Source: Kineothrix alysoides
GTDB taxonomy: Bacteria; Bacillota; Clostridia; Lachnospirales; Lachnospiraceae
Assembly (NCBI RefSeq): GCF_000732725.1
Contig: NZ_JPNB01000001.1
Coordinates: forward strand, 682,001-746,000
Length of the DNA stretch: 64,000 nucleotides
Direction of reading: 5' to 3'
Under the pieces are notes generated by a model. The model was not told the origin of the DNA, searched no databases, and saw only the letters and a list, made by a program, of their open reading frames with translations. Shown piece by piece: positions 35,428 through 44,090 of the stretch. Position numbers and translations under genes: made by a program. Within the stretch, counting starts at the first letter, position 1; each line of letters opens with the position of its first letter.

Positions 35428-36303
35428 ATGAAGTATGTTTGTACATATCTTAGGAAGCAATGCTTTTTGAAGCATAGAAATAAAGGGCATGGAAAATGGT
35501 GCAGCATAAATTTTATGTTCATAAATCTTATGTTCATAAATCTTATGTTCATAAGCATTATGTGTATGTGTCTTGCAGTGTTTTGCCCGGGCGATTTTCT
35601 GACGGCTCATGCGGCTGGAGAGAAACTTCGCCGTCCGCTCATCCAGACTACCACCTTTCAGGATCAGTATGAAGGAATGGTGTGTTATGGCGGAACGGTT
35701 CTGCATGCCTTAGAGGCGGCGGATGTGACTTTGGCCTATGAAAATGTGAAGGCAGGAATTGTTCAAATAAATACAGGAAATTTATATGGCAGCGGAGTGA
35801 TTTGGGAGATGGACGAGAAGGAAATCGTTATCATATCCAATAAGCATCTTTTGGAGGACTGGGGAGAGGACGGCAGTATTACGTTCTGGAACGGCAGGAC
35901 TTGCGGCGGAAAATTGCTTAAGATTTCGCAGAAGTACGACTTGGGTTTTCTTAAGGTGGAGGTGAAAGATATTAGCTACGAGGAACTCATTTCATTAAAA
36001 GAGGTAAAAAGAGAAGATAAGCCATACCGCAGGCTGAAAGCCGGGGATACCATTTTTACAGTAGGTTCAGCGGACGGAACGGGAGCAAATATGTATGAGG
36101 CGACGGTAGCTTCTCCTTCTTGGTACATAGAGGAATTTGATTCTTATATGCTATATGGTTTCGGCTTTGCCAAGCCGGGAATGTCAGGAGGAGGAACATT
36201 CGACGCATACGGTAATTTTGTGGGAATGCTAAGCGGAGGAACAGGTGGAGATGAAACAGCCAGCCTTCCTATTACATCAATTTTGGAGGAATATGGGGAA
36301 TGA
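35428..36303 (+). CDS. Secreted or membrane-anchored trypsin-like serine protease
   Basis: Protein of 291 residues with an unusual basic leader and a hydrophobic segment built of three near-identical MFINL units (residues 29-45), then a possible signal-peptidase site AHAAG. The protease domain has the catalytic His in SNKHLLED, Asp in QKYDLGFLK and Ser in KPGMSGGGTF, the chymotrypsin/HtrA-like triad. There is no PDZ domain. The stop overlaps the start of the next lipoprotein gene (ATGA), suggesting a joint role at the cell surface. Confidence 0.75.
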   Translation: MKYVCTYLRKQCFLKHRNKGHGKWCSINFMFINLMFINLMFISIMCMCLAVFCPGDFLTAHAAGEKLRRPLIQTTTFQDQYEGMVCYGGTVLHALEAADVTLAYENVKAGIVQINTGNLYGSGVIWEMDEKEIVIISNKHLLEDWGEDGSITFWNGRTCGGKLLKISQKYDLGFLKVEVKDISYEELISLKEVKREDKPYRRLKAGDTIFTVGSADGTGANMYEATVASPSWYIEEFDSYMLYGFGFAKPGMSGGGTFDAYGNFVGMLSGGTGGDETASLPITSILEEYGE

Positions 36304-37994
36304 AGAGAATAGTAGCGGCATTGGCGACAAGCGTGACTATCGCTGTCCTTGCGGGCTGTCAGGTGCAGTCGCCGGAGGCTGGAGATGCACAGCAGGAGAC
36401 AGAGAGTGTCCGGCCGCAGGTGAAGGATAATCAACAGCCGCAGTCAGAAGGCCAGCAGCCGCAAGGCGAGGATGGGCAGCAGGCAGAAAAAGAGCAAAGT
36501 AACTCCATGGAAGGACAGGCCATAGACAATGGTTCCGAAGAATGGGCTACCTATACCGGATATGTGGAGGGTTTTTCGGAGAGAGATTTGGATGGGGACG
36601 GATTAACGGACAAGCTGTATCGTACCTATGAGGAAAACAAGACGGAAGATGAGGCGCCGTATGTAGCCAGCTATGAATTGCATTTTGGGAACGGGGAGAA
36701 GCTGCTCCTTAATAGAAGCGGAGATGATTACTTTTTCAATGTAATGGTGGATAGCATGGATTTGACGGGAGATGGTCAGAATGAGATTATCGTTGTGGAT
36801 ACTCATGAGGGCAGTACCAATCCGGCAGGGGCGAGAGAGCTGGCTGTCTATACCCGTAAGGAGGACGGTTATTACAGAATGAAGCTTCCCGGACAAAAAT
36901 CGGAGGAAAAGGCAAGCAAAAGCAGAAGAACGGACGATTATGTGAACACGATAGGCATTGCTGTCAATATGACCTATCGAAAGGATAACACGCTGTTGTG
37001 CGAGAATGCGGAGTACGGGTATCGGGAGGAAGTGCCCGTCAGTTCCTCATATATGTCGGATAGAGGGGTGGCTGTTTATTATGAAGAGCTTGACGGAACG
37101 GTTTGGTCTTCGAGCATTTATCGTTATCAACCGGTTATAAGAGATGGAAGGGTATCGCTCCTGGTTAACCAGCAGGTAGGCTATAAGGGCCTTCCCGGAG
37201 ATATTTCTTATCTTCTTACATGGGATGAAAAGGGAGATTATAATGTCTCAGATATTTCTTTTGAACTATCCGATTATGATTTCAGACAGCACGAGCGCTA
37301 TGATGCCGAAGAAGAATTCAAGAATTTGAATTTGGATGGAGACGGAATCGCTGACAGTGCCCGGATGTATGAGTCAAAAAGCGCCAAAGCGTATGTGGAA
37401 GTCCGGTTCGGAGATGGAAAAATGCTGGAAATTCGCCAGACCGAAGAACTTAAGTTCAGCCATAACTTCAAGATTATGGCGGTGGATAGCGATTCGGACG
37501 GAGAGAAGGAAATATTCCTTCTTCTCAATACCGGCAAACAGGGCGGCGATGGAGAATATACTTTGGTTGCTTACGATAAACAGGGTGAGGACTATGTGGA
37601 AGTCCAGATGCCGGAGGCCTTTCTCTATACGGTAACAGGAGACGGAGAAAAGGTAGTGCTTTCTTGTGAGGAGCTCGGATATGAAGAGGAGTTGTTTGGG
37701 CAGGAATGCGGTGAGGAAGTGAAGGCGTTATGGGAAGAGAAGAGGAAGCAGGCCTTTGGAACCACGCAAGCAGACGGGTTCTGTGACTTTTCGTTCTATA
37801 GACCGTATAACGGAACCGAGGAGTATGAGGACTCTTCCGGCGTCAGAATTCAGTTAAAACAATATCTTTATGGCGACGGTCATTCGGATTTATTAGCATA
37901 TGCAATAACTGATCTCGTTTATGAGGACGGCCAATATGTGGTATGCGGCAGTGAAGCGACATATCCGGTTTATGGGGAACTGGCCGGGGAATAA
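36300..37994 (+). CDS. Lipoprotein with FG-GAP/Ca-binding-like motifs
   Basis: A 564-residue lipoprotein: signal peptide with lipobox LAGC near residue 20, a Gln/Glu-rich linker (residues 25-75), then repeats with DLDGDGLTDKLY, DLTGDGQNEIIV, NLDGDGIADSARM and DSDSDGEKEIFL. These are the D-x-D-x-D-G loops of VCBS/FG-GAP or dockerin-like calcium sites. No enzymatic domain is recognised. It is translated from an ATGA overlap with the protease gene. Possibly a protease partner or substrate-binding surface protein; this is inference. Confidence 0.72.
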   Translation: MKRIVAALATSVTIAVLAGCQVQSPEAGDAQQETESVRPQVKDNQQPQSEGQQPQGEDGQQAEKEQSNSMEGQAIDNGSEEWATYTGYVEGFSERDLDGDGLTDKLYRTYEENKTEDEAPYVASYELHFGNGEKLLLNRSGDDYFFNVMVDSMDLTGDGQNEIIVVDTHEGSTNPAGARELAVYTRKEDGYYRMKLPGQKSEEKASKSRRTDDYVNTIGIAVNMTYRKDNTLLCENAEYGYREEVPVSSSYMSDRGVAVYYEELDGTVWSSSIYRYQPVIRDGRVSLLVNQQVGYKGLPGDISYLLTWDEKGDYNVSDISFELSDYDFRQHERYDAEEEFKNLNLDGDGIADSARMYESKSAKAYVEVRFGDGKMLEIRQTEELKFSHNFKIMAVDSDSDGEKEIFLLLNTGKQGGDGEYTLVAYDKQGEDYVEVQMPEAFLYTVTGDGEKVVLSCEELGYEEELFGQECGEEVKALWEEKRKQAFGTTQADGFCDFSFYRPYNGTEEYEDSSGVRIQLKQYLYGDGHSDLLAYAITDLVYEDGQYVVCGSEATYPVYGELAGE

Positions 37995-38021
37995 AGCAGG
38001 AAATGAAATGAGAGGATGAGG

Positions 38022-38924
38022 ATGGAGGAGTTTACGGTAAAAGAGCAAAAAACTTCATATGTGGTAGGCGGCTTCATTATCTGCAGTGCCATCTTCCTGT
38101 TAGTTACGGAAATTTTATTCCATACAGAGACCATACCGATGTGGATATATCTGATGATTTTAGCGGTTTTTTTATCCGGTGTCCTCTTATGTATGGAGGG
38201 GAGGAATCGGAGGCTGGAGGTAAAGGGGGAAAGGTTATTTTATGTGAATCTTCTTCGGAGAAGAAAAGAATTTAACCTTCGGGATATCGGCTTTGCAAAT
38301 GCAGCATGGGATGTGAAGAGAGGGCAGGATTATCTGCGTCTTTATGATAAAAGCGGCAAAAAGATATGCGGGCTGGCTTTCCGAATGAAAAACGCATATT
38401 CCTTTTTTGTTTATTTATATGATAACGGAATCACTATCGATACGACGAAGGACACGGGGGTTGCGCTCGCGGAAGTAATCGCGCAGCAGCAGGTGGAAAT
38501 AGGCGACATTGCGAAGCTGACGGAGAAAATATATGGGGAAATAACCCTCCAGCTTAAAGAGTGGCTGGAAAAAAACCGGAAACTGGATGCACAGTTTCAA
38601 TATGGCTTTGCTGAATACGCAAGTGCAGGTATAGAAAAAGGGAAGATTCCGCTCGGTTATTCTTGTGTACTGGAAATTTATGTGAAAAAGGAAGGGAGTT
38701 TTGTCAAGGATAGGAAAGGTAAGCTTGTTTCTATGGATTTCCCCGTTATTTATATGCGCAGATCCGGAGCTGTATCGGATAAATATAAGCTGTGTTATAA
38801 TAAGGACTATAGCAGGAAGGTTGCGGAGGCCTTGGAAATTCTGGCACAATATCTGCCCCGGCGTAAATTTATGCTGTCGGAGTCAGGGATTTCTCACAAT
38901 TTGAAAAATATAGTGGAAAAATGA
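38022..38924 (+). CDS. Membrane protein of unknown function (300 aa)
   Basis: Two N-terminal membrane helices (VVGGFIICSAIFLLVTEIL and WIYLMILAVFLSGVLLCM) are followed by a beta-rich domain resembling a bacterial PH fold (RLEVKGERLFYVNLLRRRKE), then a larger soluble C-terminal part. I chose the ATG at 38022, six bases after AGAGGA. No specific family can be claimed. It lies in the same orientation as the lipoprotein gene upstream and may share its transcript. Confidence 0.6.
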   Translation: MEEFTVKEQKTSYVVGGFIICSAIFLLVTEILFHTETIPMWIYLMILAVFLSGVLLCMEGRNRRLEVKGERLFYVNLLRRRKEFNLRDIGFANAAWDVKRGQDYLRLYDKSGKKICGLAFRMKNAYSFFVYLYDNGITIDTTKDTGVALAEVIAQQQVEIGDIAKLTEKIYGEITLQLKEWLEKNRKLDAQFQYGFAEYASAGIEKGKIPLGYSCVLEIYVKKEGSFVKDRKGKLVSMDFPVIYMRRSGAVSDKYKLCYNKDYSRKVAEALEILAQYLPRRKFMLSESGISHNLKNIVEK

Positions 38925-39001
38925 CATAAAAAGAAATAAAATAGTGAAAGGGAGAATAGATAAAAATAAAGAGAAAAAAGCGATAGCTTGGAGGATAAAT
39001 T

Positions 39002-39781
39002 ATGGATACGAAAATACTTACAGGAATATTGATTCCTTTTTTAGGGACGTCGCTCGGTGCCGCCTGCGTCTTCTTGCTAAAAAAGGAAATGAATGCGGTA
39101 GTGCAAAAGACTATGTTAGGTTTTGCGGCAGGAGTCATGGTAGCCGCATCCGTATGGTCACTGCTGATTCCGGCGATGGACATGTCGGGAGAAATGGGAA
39201 AGCTGGCATTTATACCGGCAGCCGCCGGCTTCTTGGTAGGAATCCTATTTTTGCTTGGGCTGGATAGGGTCATACCACATCTTCATTTGGACGCAGAAGA
39301 ACAGGAAGGACCTAAGAGCAGCTTCAAAAAATCCACTATGCTCATGCTGGCAGTGACGATTCATAACATACCGGAGGGCGCATCGGTAGGTATCGTGCTG
39401 GCGGGTGCATTAAACGGCGACAGTATGATTACAATGGCGGGGGCGATTGCCCTTTCTATAGGTATTGCAATTCAGAACTTTCCGGAGGGTGCAATTATTT
39501 CCCTTCCGCTCAAGGAAGAGGTGGGAAAGAAAAAGGCTTTTGCCATGGGAGTACTTTCAGGAGTTGTAGAACCTATTGCCGCAGTGTTCACACTGCTTCT
39601 GGCGACCTATATCACTCCCTTCATCCCCTATACACTGGCATTTGCAGCAGGGGCAATGATTTATGTAGTCGTGGAGGAACTGATTCCCGAATCGGCGGAG
39701 GGAGAGCATTCCAATATGGGAACTATCGGTTTCGCGATTGGGTTTGTGATTATGATGGTATTGGATGTTGCATTAGGGTAA
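39002..39781 (+). CDS. ZIP family metal transporter
   Basis: Membrane transporter for divalent cations such as Zn2+. It has eight hydrophobic helices with the two metal-site signatures HNIPEG and QNFPEG in helices four and five, and a His-containing loop (HLHLDAEEQE). Its 259 residues are the typical bacterial length. GGAGG precedes the ATG. Other metal-related genes follow within 5 kb. Confidence 0.93.
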   Translation: MDTKILTGILIPFLGTSLGAACVFLLKKEMNAVVQKTMLGFAAGVMVAASVWSLLIPAMDMSGEMGKLAFIPAAAGFLVGILFLLGLDRVIPHLHLDAEEQEGPKSSFKKSTMLMLAVTIHNIPEGASVGIVLAGALNGDSMITMAGAIALSIGIAIQNFPEGAIISLPLKEEVGKKKAFAMGVLSGVVEPIAAVFTLLLATYITPFIPYTLAFAAGAMIYVVVEELIPESAEGEHSNMGTIGFAIGFVIMMVLDVALG

Positions 39782-39873
39782 AGTGAGACACGAAAGAAGT
39801 AAAGACGAATGAAGCAGAAGATGGAAGCGGTAACACATGAAAGAAAGTTAAAATACGAAAGGCGGGAGTGAAT

Positions 39874-40263
39874 ATGTATGAGATGAAAGACGAGTATTTG
39901 ACGGGGATTGAGCAAATTGACAATGAGCATAAGGTGCTGTTCGAGATTGCGGAGGAAATTTACCAGTTATGTGTAAATAATTTTGTGCCGGATAAGTATG
40001 ACCACATTACAAGCCTCATTCAGCGGTTGAAGGATTACGCTGCGATGCACTTTAAAAATGAGGAAGCCTATATGGAGAGCATTCAGTATAAGAGAATGTT
40101 CACACAGAAGATTCAGCATGACAATTTCATCCGCAAACTGGACACGATGGATTTGGAAATAGTGGATGAGAATCAGGCGAAGACGATAGAGGATTTGCTG
40201 AAGTTTGTCACAGATTGGATGATAGAGCACATAATGGAGACGGATAAGAGAATTGCTGAATAA
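39874..40263 (+). CDS. Bacteriohemerythrin
   Basis: Non-haem di-iron O2-binding protein of 129 residues. Iron ligands appear in GIEQIDNEHKVLF, MHFKNEEAYM, QHDNF and HIMETDKRI, a complete hemerythrin set. I chose the ATG at 39874 with GGCGGGAG upstream; a GTG six bases earlier is possible. It probably serves oxygen sensing or scavenging in an anaerobe. A terminator follows. Confidence 0.93.
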   Translation: MYEMKDEYLTGIEQIDNEHKVLFEIAEEIYQLCVNNFVPDKYDHITSLIQRLKDYAAMHFKNEEAYMESIQYKRMFTQKIQHDNFIRKLDTMDLEIVDENQAKTIEDLLKFVTDWMIEHIMETDKRIAE

Positions 40264-40330
40264 AGCGGCAGGATAAAGAAATTGAATGAAGAGACAGAAT
40301 AAAGAAGTTGAATAATGAAGCCGAATAAAA

Positions 40331-40375
40331 AAAGGAAACCTTGCCGATACGTATAGTATCAGTAAGGTTTTCTTA
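40331..40375 (+). terminator. Terminator after bacteriohemerythrin gene
   Basis: GGAAACCTT ... AAGGTTTTC with an inner ATAC/GTAT stem, followed by TTAATT. The stem is imperfect. The purine-rich spacer before it has loose repeats of GAATAAAGAAGTTGAAT type. Confidence 0.65.
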
Positions 40376-40379
40376 ATTA

Positions 40380-40482
40380 CTTTATATCATAGGGGCAAAC
40401 GATGCGCAGCAGCGCGCGCCAAGCAAAAGCTGTGCTGCCGAAAAGCTTGGCTGCGAGAGTGCGCGAAGCACACTTTTGTTCA
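40380..40482 (+). repeat. Interspersed palindromic repeat, copy 4
   Basis: Family copy with GATGCGCAGCAGCGCGCGCC, AAGCAAAAGCTGTGCTGCC, AGCTTGGCTGCGAGAGTGCG and AAGCACACTTTTGTTC. The left hairpin is reduced to ATATCATAGGGGC. It lies directly behind a terminator and ends 12 bases before the stop of the convergent editing-protein gene. Confidence 0.88.
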
Positions 40483-40493
40483 GCCGTCTGCAT

Positions 40494-41672
40494 TTAAAAT
40501 AGTGCAAGAATAGCCTCTTGGAATCCGAGAAGTGAGCCTTGTACCATTTCCTTGCTGCCGCCGCCTTTGGCATCCAGACTTTGTTTCAGCTTTTCATTTA
40601 CGGTACGGACATCCTCATATTTGGAGGCGATGATATAGCGGTAGCCGTTTTCATCATTTCCCACGAATACACCGCAGATGCCGGAGCATTTCTCTGCCAG
40701 CATGTTTACATATTTTCTATGGGCAGGGGAATCCATGGATTCTTCGAACAGACAGCAGTTCTTCGTCCCTTCGGCAATTTGAGAGACTTTAAGTTGTATC
40801 AGTGACTCCTGTAATCCGAGAATTTCTCCCCTCAATGAAAAGTTCTCTTCCTTCAAACGCTCCACTGCCGGGGCGATAAGTTCCGGTTTGGCGGATAAAA
40901 GTGCAGAAACGGCGTAAACCTGTTCCTGTTTCTGCTTAAAATCTTCGAGGGCACGGTTTCCACAAAGAATGCTGATGCGAATGCCGCCCCTGTGTCTTAT
41001 GGCATCCACGATTTTAATTATGCCGATTTCCCCAGTTCTTTTCACATGAGGCGCACAGCAGGCGCAGATGTCGTAGCCTGGAATGGTTACAATGCGCACT
41101 GCCTCATTCAATTCGATTTTGCTGCGGTAATTTAAGTCTTCCAGTACTTGTGCAGGGGGGTATTCGGCAAGTACTTCGATATTGCGATATATAGCTTCAT
41201 TGGCCAGGTTTTCTATCTCTCTAAGCTGTTCCTCTTCCAGGAAGCCGTTGAAATCGAGGGTAACAGCCTGGGAACCGAGATGGAAGCCCACATTGTCGTA
41301 GCCAAAATGAGAATGAATCAAGCCAGACATAATATGTTCTCCTGAATGTTGCTGCATATTGGAATAGCGGGATTCCCAATGGATTTGCCCGGTTACGGTT
41401 TCGCCGATGGAGATGGGAGCATTCGTTATATGTGTTATAATGCCGTTCTCTATCTTCACATGAGATACAGGCACCTCGTTCAGAGTACCCGTATCGGAGC
41501 TCTGGCCGCCTTCTTCAGGGAAGAAAAGAGTCTGATCCAATATGATTTCATAGAGGGGAGAGGAAACCTCTTCTCCTTCTTTGGATGGCGTGACGGGGCA
41601 GCAAGAGATTACTGCGGCGGTAAAATCAGTCGTATAGGCGTCGATATCATAAAGCTTTTGTGTTTTTTCCAT
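40494..41672 (-). CDS. AlaX-like alanyl-tRNA editing protein with DHHA1 domain
   Basis: Trans-editing enzyme that removes mis-charged amino acids (usually Ser) from tRNA-Ala. It has an N-terminal beta-barrel, a tRNA_SAD editing site with HSGEH and CACCAPHV zinc ligands, a coiled coil (ERLKEENFSLRGEILGLQES) and a C-terminal DHHA1 domain ending KGGGSKEMVQGS. Its 392 residues fit the AlaX-L type. I chose the ATG at 41672; a GTG five codons upstream is possible. It is divergent from the CobW-like gene. Confidence 0.88.
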   Translation of the reverse strand: MEKTQKLYDIDAYTTDFTAAVISCCPVTPSKEGEEVSSPLYEIILDQTLFFPEEGGQSSDTGTLNEVPVSHVKIENGIITHITNAPISIGETVTGQIHWESRYSNMQQHSGEHIMSGLIHSHFGYDNVGFHLGSQAVTLDFNGFLEEEQLREIENLANEAIYRNIEVLAEYPPAQVLEDLNYRSKIELNEAVRIVTIPGYDICACCAPHVKRTGEIGIIKIVDAIRHRGGIRISILCGNRALEDFKQKQEQVYAVSALLSAKPELIAPAVERLKEENFSLRGEILGLQESLIQLKVSQIAEGTKNCCLFEESMDSPAHRKYVNMLAEKCSGICGVFVGNDENGYRYIIASKYEDVRTVNEKLKQSLDAKGGGSKEMVQGSLLGFQEAILALF

Positions 41673-41714
41673 AATAAAAATAACCACACTTTCTTGATAA
41701 AATTTATCGGATAT

Positions 41715-41738
41715 AGGTATACTTAAAATATCATACCT
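41715..41738. promoter_or_regulatory. Inverted repeat in the alaX-like/cobW-like divergent region
   Basis: AGGTAT, 12 bases, ATACCT. It lies in the gap between the two divergent genes and could be an operator. No known regulator motif is recognised. A candidate promoter for the rightward CobW-like gene follows at 41815-41843 (TTGACA, 17-base spacer, CAAAAT). Confidence 0.35.
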
Positions 41739-41880
41739 CGTATTTTAAAAGAGCGCAACTTGAAAAAGGGCTGCAAGCGACGACGTGCAGCAGTAGAAAG
41801 CCGGTCCGAAGAACTTGACATTAATAGAAAATTAGAGCAAAATACAAGGATAGCAAATAGGAAGGAGAACAATTGCTGAC

Positions 41881-43134
41881 ATGACGAAAATTGATATAAT
41901 ATCTGGCTTTTTGGGCGCCGGTAAAACGACATTGATAAAAAAATTATTGAAGGAGGCTTTGGCAGATACAAAGGTCGTACTGATTGAGAACGAATTCGGT
42001 GAAATCGGAATTGACGGCGGCTTTTTGAAGGAAGCAGGAATTGAAATCAAGGAAATGAATTCCGGTTGTATCTGCTGCTCTTTGGTTGGAGATTTCGGTA
42101 CTTCACTGAAAGAAGTATTAACGACCTATTCGCCGGAGCGTATATTGATAGAGCCTTCGGGAGTGGGCAAGCTGTCCGATGTAATGAAGGCTGTTCAGGA
42201 TGTGACGGATGAAAGCGAGATAACACTTAACAGCGCCGTAGCGGTAGTGGATGCCTCGAAATGCAAAATGTATATAAAGAACTTCGGAGAGTTCTTCGTC
42301 AATCAGATAGAAAATGCAGGAACGATTGTTTTGAGCCGTACGGGTAAAATCAGTGCCGAAAAGCTGGAAACAGCGGTGAGCATGATCCGGGAATATAACG
42401 AAAAGGCGATAATCGTTACGACTCCATGGGAGGAGTTGGACGGCAAAGCTATTTTGGAGACGATAGAGGGTGCAAAGGATCTGGAAGCTGAGCTGATGGA
42501 AGAAGTGGGAAAGGCACACGAGCATCATCATGAGCACGGCGAGGATTGCACCTGCGGCTGTCACGGACATCATCATGATCATGAATGTGACGGAGAGCAT
42601 CATCATGGACACGACCACGATGGAGAGCATCATCATGATCATGAATGTGACGGAGAGCATCATCATGGACACGACCATGATGGAGAGCATCATGATGATC
42701 ATGGCCACGAGGAAGACCACCATCATCATGACCACGACGGGGAATGTCATCATCACGAGCATGACTACGACGGAGAACATCATCACCACGAGCATGACCA
42801 CGATCAAGAACACCATCACCACGATGACCACCATGAGCACGCCGGTCATCATCACGCGGATGAGGTATTTACGAGCTGGGGAATGGAGACGGCTTCGACG
42901 TATACCGTGGAGGACATCGATGCACTTCTTAAGGAATTGGAGAACGAGGAAGAATACGGAATCGTGCTTAGGGCAAAGGGCATGGTACCTGCCGGAGACG
43001 GAACGTGGGTTTATTTCGATTATGTGCCTGAGGAAAGAGATATACGTGCCGGACGTCCTGATGTAACGGGTAAGATTTGCGTAATCGGCGCACAGCTTAA
43101 GGAAGAGAAGCTGAAAAAGCTTTTTCATAAGTAA
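41881..43134 (+). CDS. CobW/ZNG1-type G3E GTPase with very long His-rich insert
   Basis: Metal chaperone-type GTPase (COG0523). Walker A is SGFLGAGKTTLIKK near residue 12, the metal-site motif is SGCICC near residue 62, and the guanine-side region is ILIEPSGVG. Between the GTPase core and the CobW_C domain lies a stretch of about 115 residues (213-327) with about fifty His plus Cys, Asp and Glu, including CTCGCHG. It should bind Zn, Ni or Co. The CobW C-terminal domain (EYGIVLRAKGMV...WVYFDYVP) is intact. Its partner GTPase follows after 26 bases. Confidence 0.9.
   Translation: MTKIDIISGFLGAGKTTLIKKLLKEALADTKVVLIENEFGEIGIDGGFLKEAGIEIKEMNSGCICCSLVGDFGTSLKEVLTTYSPERILIEPSGVGKLSDVMKAVQDVTDESEITLNSAVAVVDASKCKMYIKNFGEFFVNQIENAGTIVLSRTGKISAEKLETAVSMIREYNEKAIIVTTPWEELDGKAILETIEGAKDLEAELMEEVGKAHEHHHEHGEDCTCGCHGHHHDHECDGEHHHGHDHDGEHHHDHECDGEHHHGHDHDGEHHDDHGHEEDHHHHDHDGECHHHEHDYDGEHHHHEHDHDQEHHHHDDHHEHAGHHHADEVFTSWGMETASTYTVEDIDALLKELENEEEYGIVLRAKGMVPAGDGTWVYFDYVPEERDIRAGRPDVTGKICVIGAQLKEEKLKKLFHK
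42571..42690 (+). repeat. 60-bp tandem duplication inside the His-rich coding region
   Basis: Bases 42571-42630 and 42631-42690 are identical except for one silent C/T difference. Each unit encodes HHDHECDGEHHHGHDHDGEH. Less exact copies continue to about 42860, indicating stepwise expansion of the metal-binding segment. Confidence 0.95.
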
Positions 43135-43160
43135 AAGATAGACGGATAGAGAGGAAGCAT

Positions 43161-44090
43161 ATGAAACCGGTTTATATAATCAATGGATTTTTGGAGAGCG
43201 GGAAGACGGAGTTCATTACCTATACGATGGAGCAGCCTTATTTTCAAGTAAAGGGGAGAACACTCCTGATTCTGTGCGAAGAAGGAGAAAACGAATATGA
43301 TGTAAATTTGCTCAAGATGAGCAGGACCGACCTCGAGTGGATAGAAAACGAAGAGGATTTCAATCCTTCACGGTTGCTTGAACTGGAGAAACGGTACAAG
43401 CCGGAGCGCATCATTATCGAATATAACGGAATGTGGAATTATAAAAATATGAAGTTGCCGTGGCACTGGAGTATAGAACAGCAGGTAACGACTATCGATG
43501 CATCTACGTTTCCCATGTATTTCAACAATATGAAGTCCTTGCTGGCGGAAATGATAAGAAAGTCAGAGCTGATTATTTTTAACCGCTGCGACGACGTGGA
43601 GGATTTAAACAGCTATAAGAGAAACATTAAGGCAATTAATCAGAAGGCGGAAATTGTCTTCGAGGATTCTAACGGTGAAGTCGATGAAATCATGGAGGAT
43701 GACCTTCCCTACGATTTGAAAGCAGAGATCATCAGCCTGGACGATGCGGGTTATGGAATCTGGTATCTGGATTCTTTGGATCATTTGGAACGCTATATCG
43801 AAAAAAAGGTACAGTTTACAGCTATGGTGCTGAAACCCGAGAGCTTTCCCAAAGGATATTTCGTGCCGGGGAGAATGGCGATGACCTGCTGTGCAGATGA
43901 CATGGCTTTTTTAGGTTTTGCCTGCTCTTACGATAAGTCGGATAAGCTTACGGATAAGCAATGGGTCAAGGTGACTGCAGTAGTAAAAAAAGAGTATTTT
44001 GCCGATTATAACGGAGAGGGACCGGTGTTGGCTGCGCTGAGCGTGGAACATACGAAGGCACCGAAAGAAGAAGTGATAAGCTTTGTATAA
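43161..44090 (+). CDS. G3E-like GTPase with C-terminal DUF1980-like domain
   Basis: A 309-residue protein. The P-loop is INGFLESGKTEFI (an SGKT variant of the CobW motif), followed by RIIIEYNGMW. The C-terminal TCCADDMAFLGFACSY and WVKVTAVVKKEYFADYNGEG resemble the DUF1980/TIGR03943 module linked to zinc-related permeases. The usual CxCC motif of COG0523 is missing. AGAGAGGAAG precedes the ATG. It pairs with the His-rich GTPase upstream and overlaps the YlmH gene by eight bases. A metal role is inference. Confidence 0.7.
   Translation: MKPVYIINGFLESGKTEFITYTMEQPYFQVKGRTLLILCEEGENEYDVNLLKMSRTDLEWIENEEDFNPSRLLELEKRYKPERIIIEYNGMWNYKNMKLPWHWSIEQQVTTIDASTFPMYFNNMKSLLAEMIRKSELIIFNRCDDVEDLNSYKRNIKAINQKAEIVFEDSNGEVDEIMEDDLPYDLKAEIISLDDAGYGIWYLDSLDHLERYIEKKVQFTAMVLKPESFPKGYFVPGRMAMTCCADDMAFLGFACSYDKSDKLTDKQWVKVTAVVKKEYFADYNGEGPVLAALSVEHTKAPKEEVISFV

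Noticed and set aside
42118-43128. Long antisense frame (336 residues) and a + strand shifted frame over the His-rich region
   Set aside because: Low-complexity Met/Val and Met/Ile/Thr products of the CAT-rich repeat in the wrong frame. The CobW-like gene fully explains the region.
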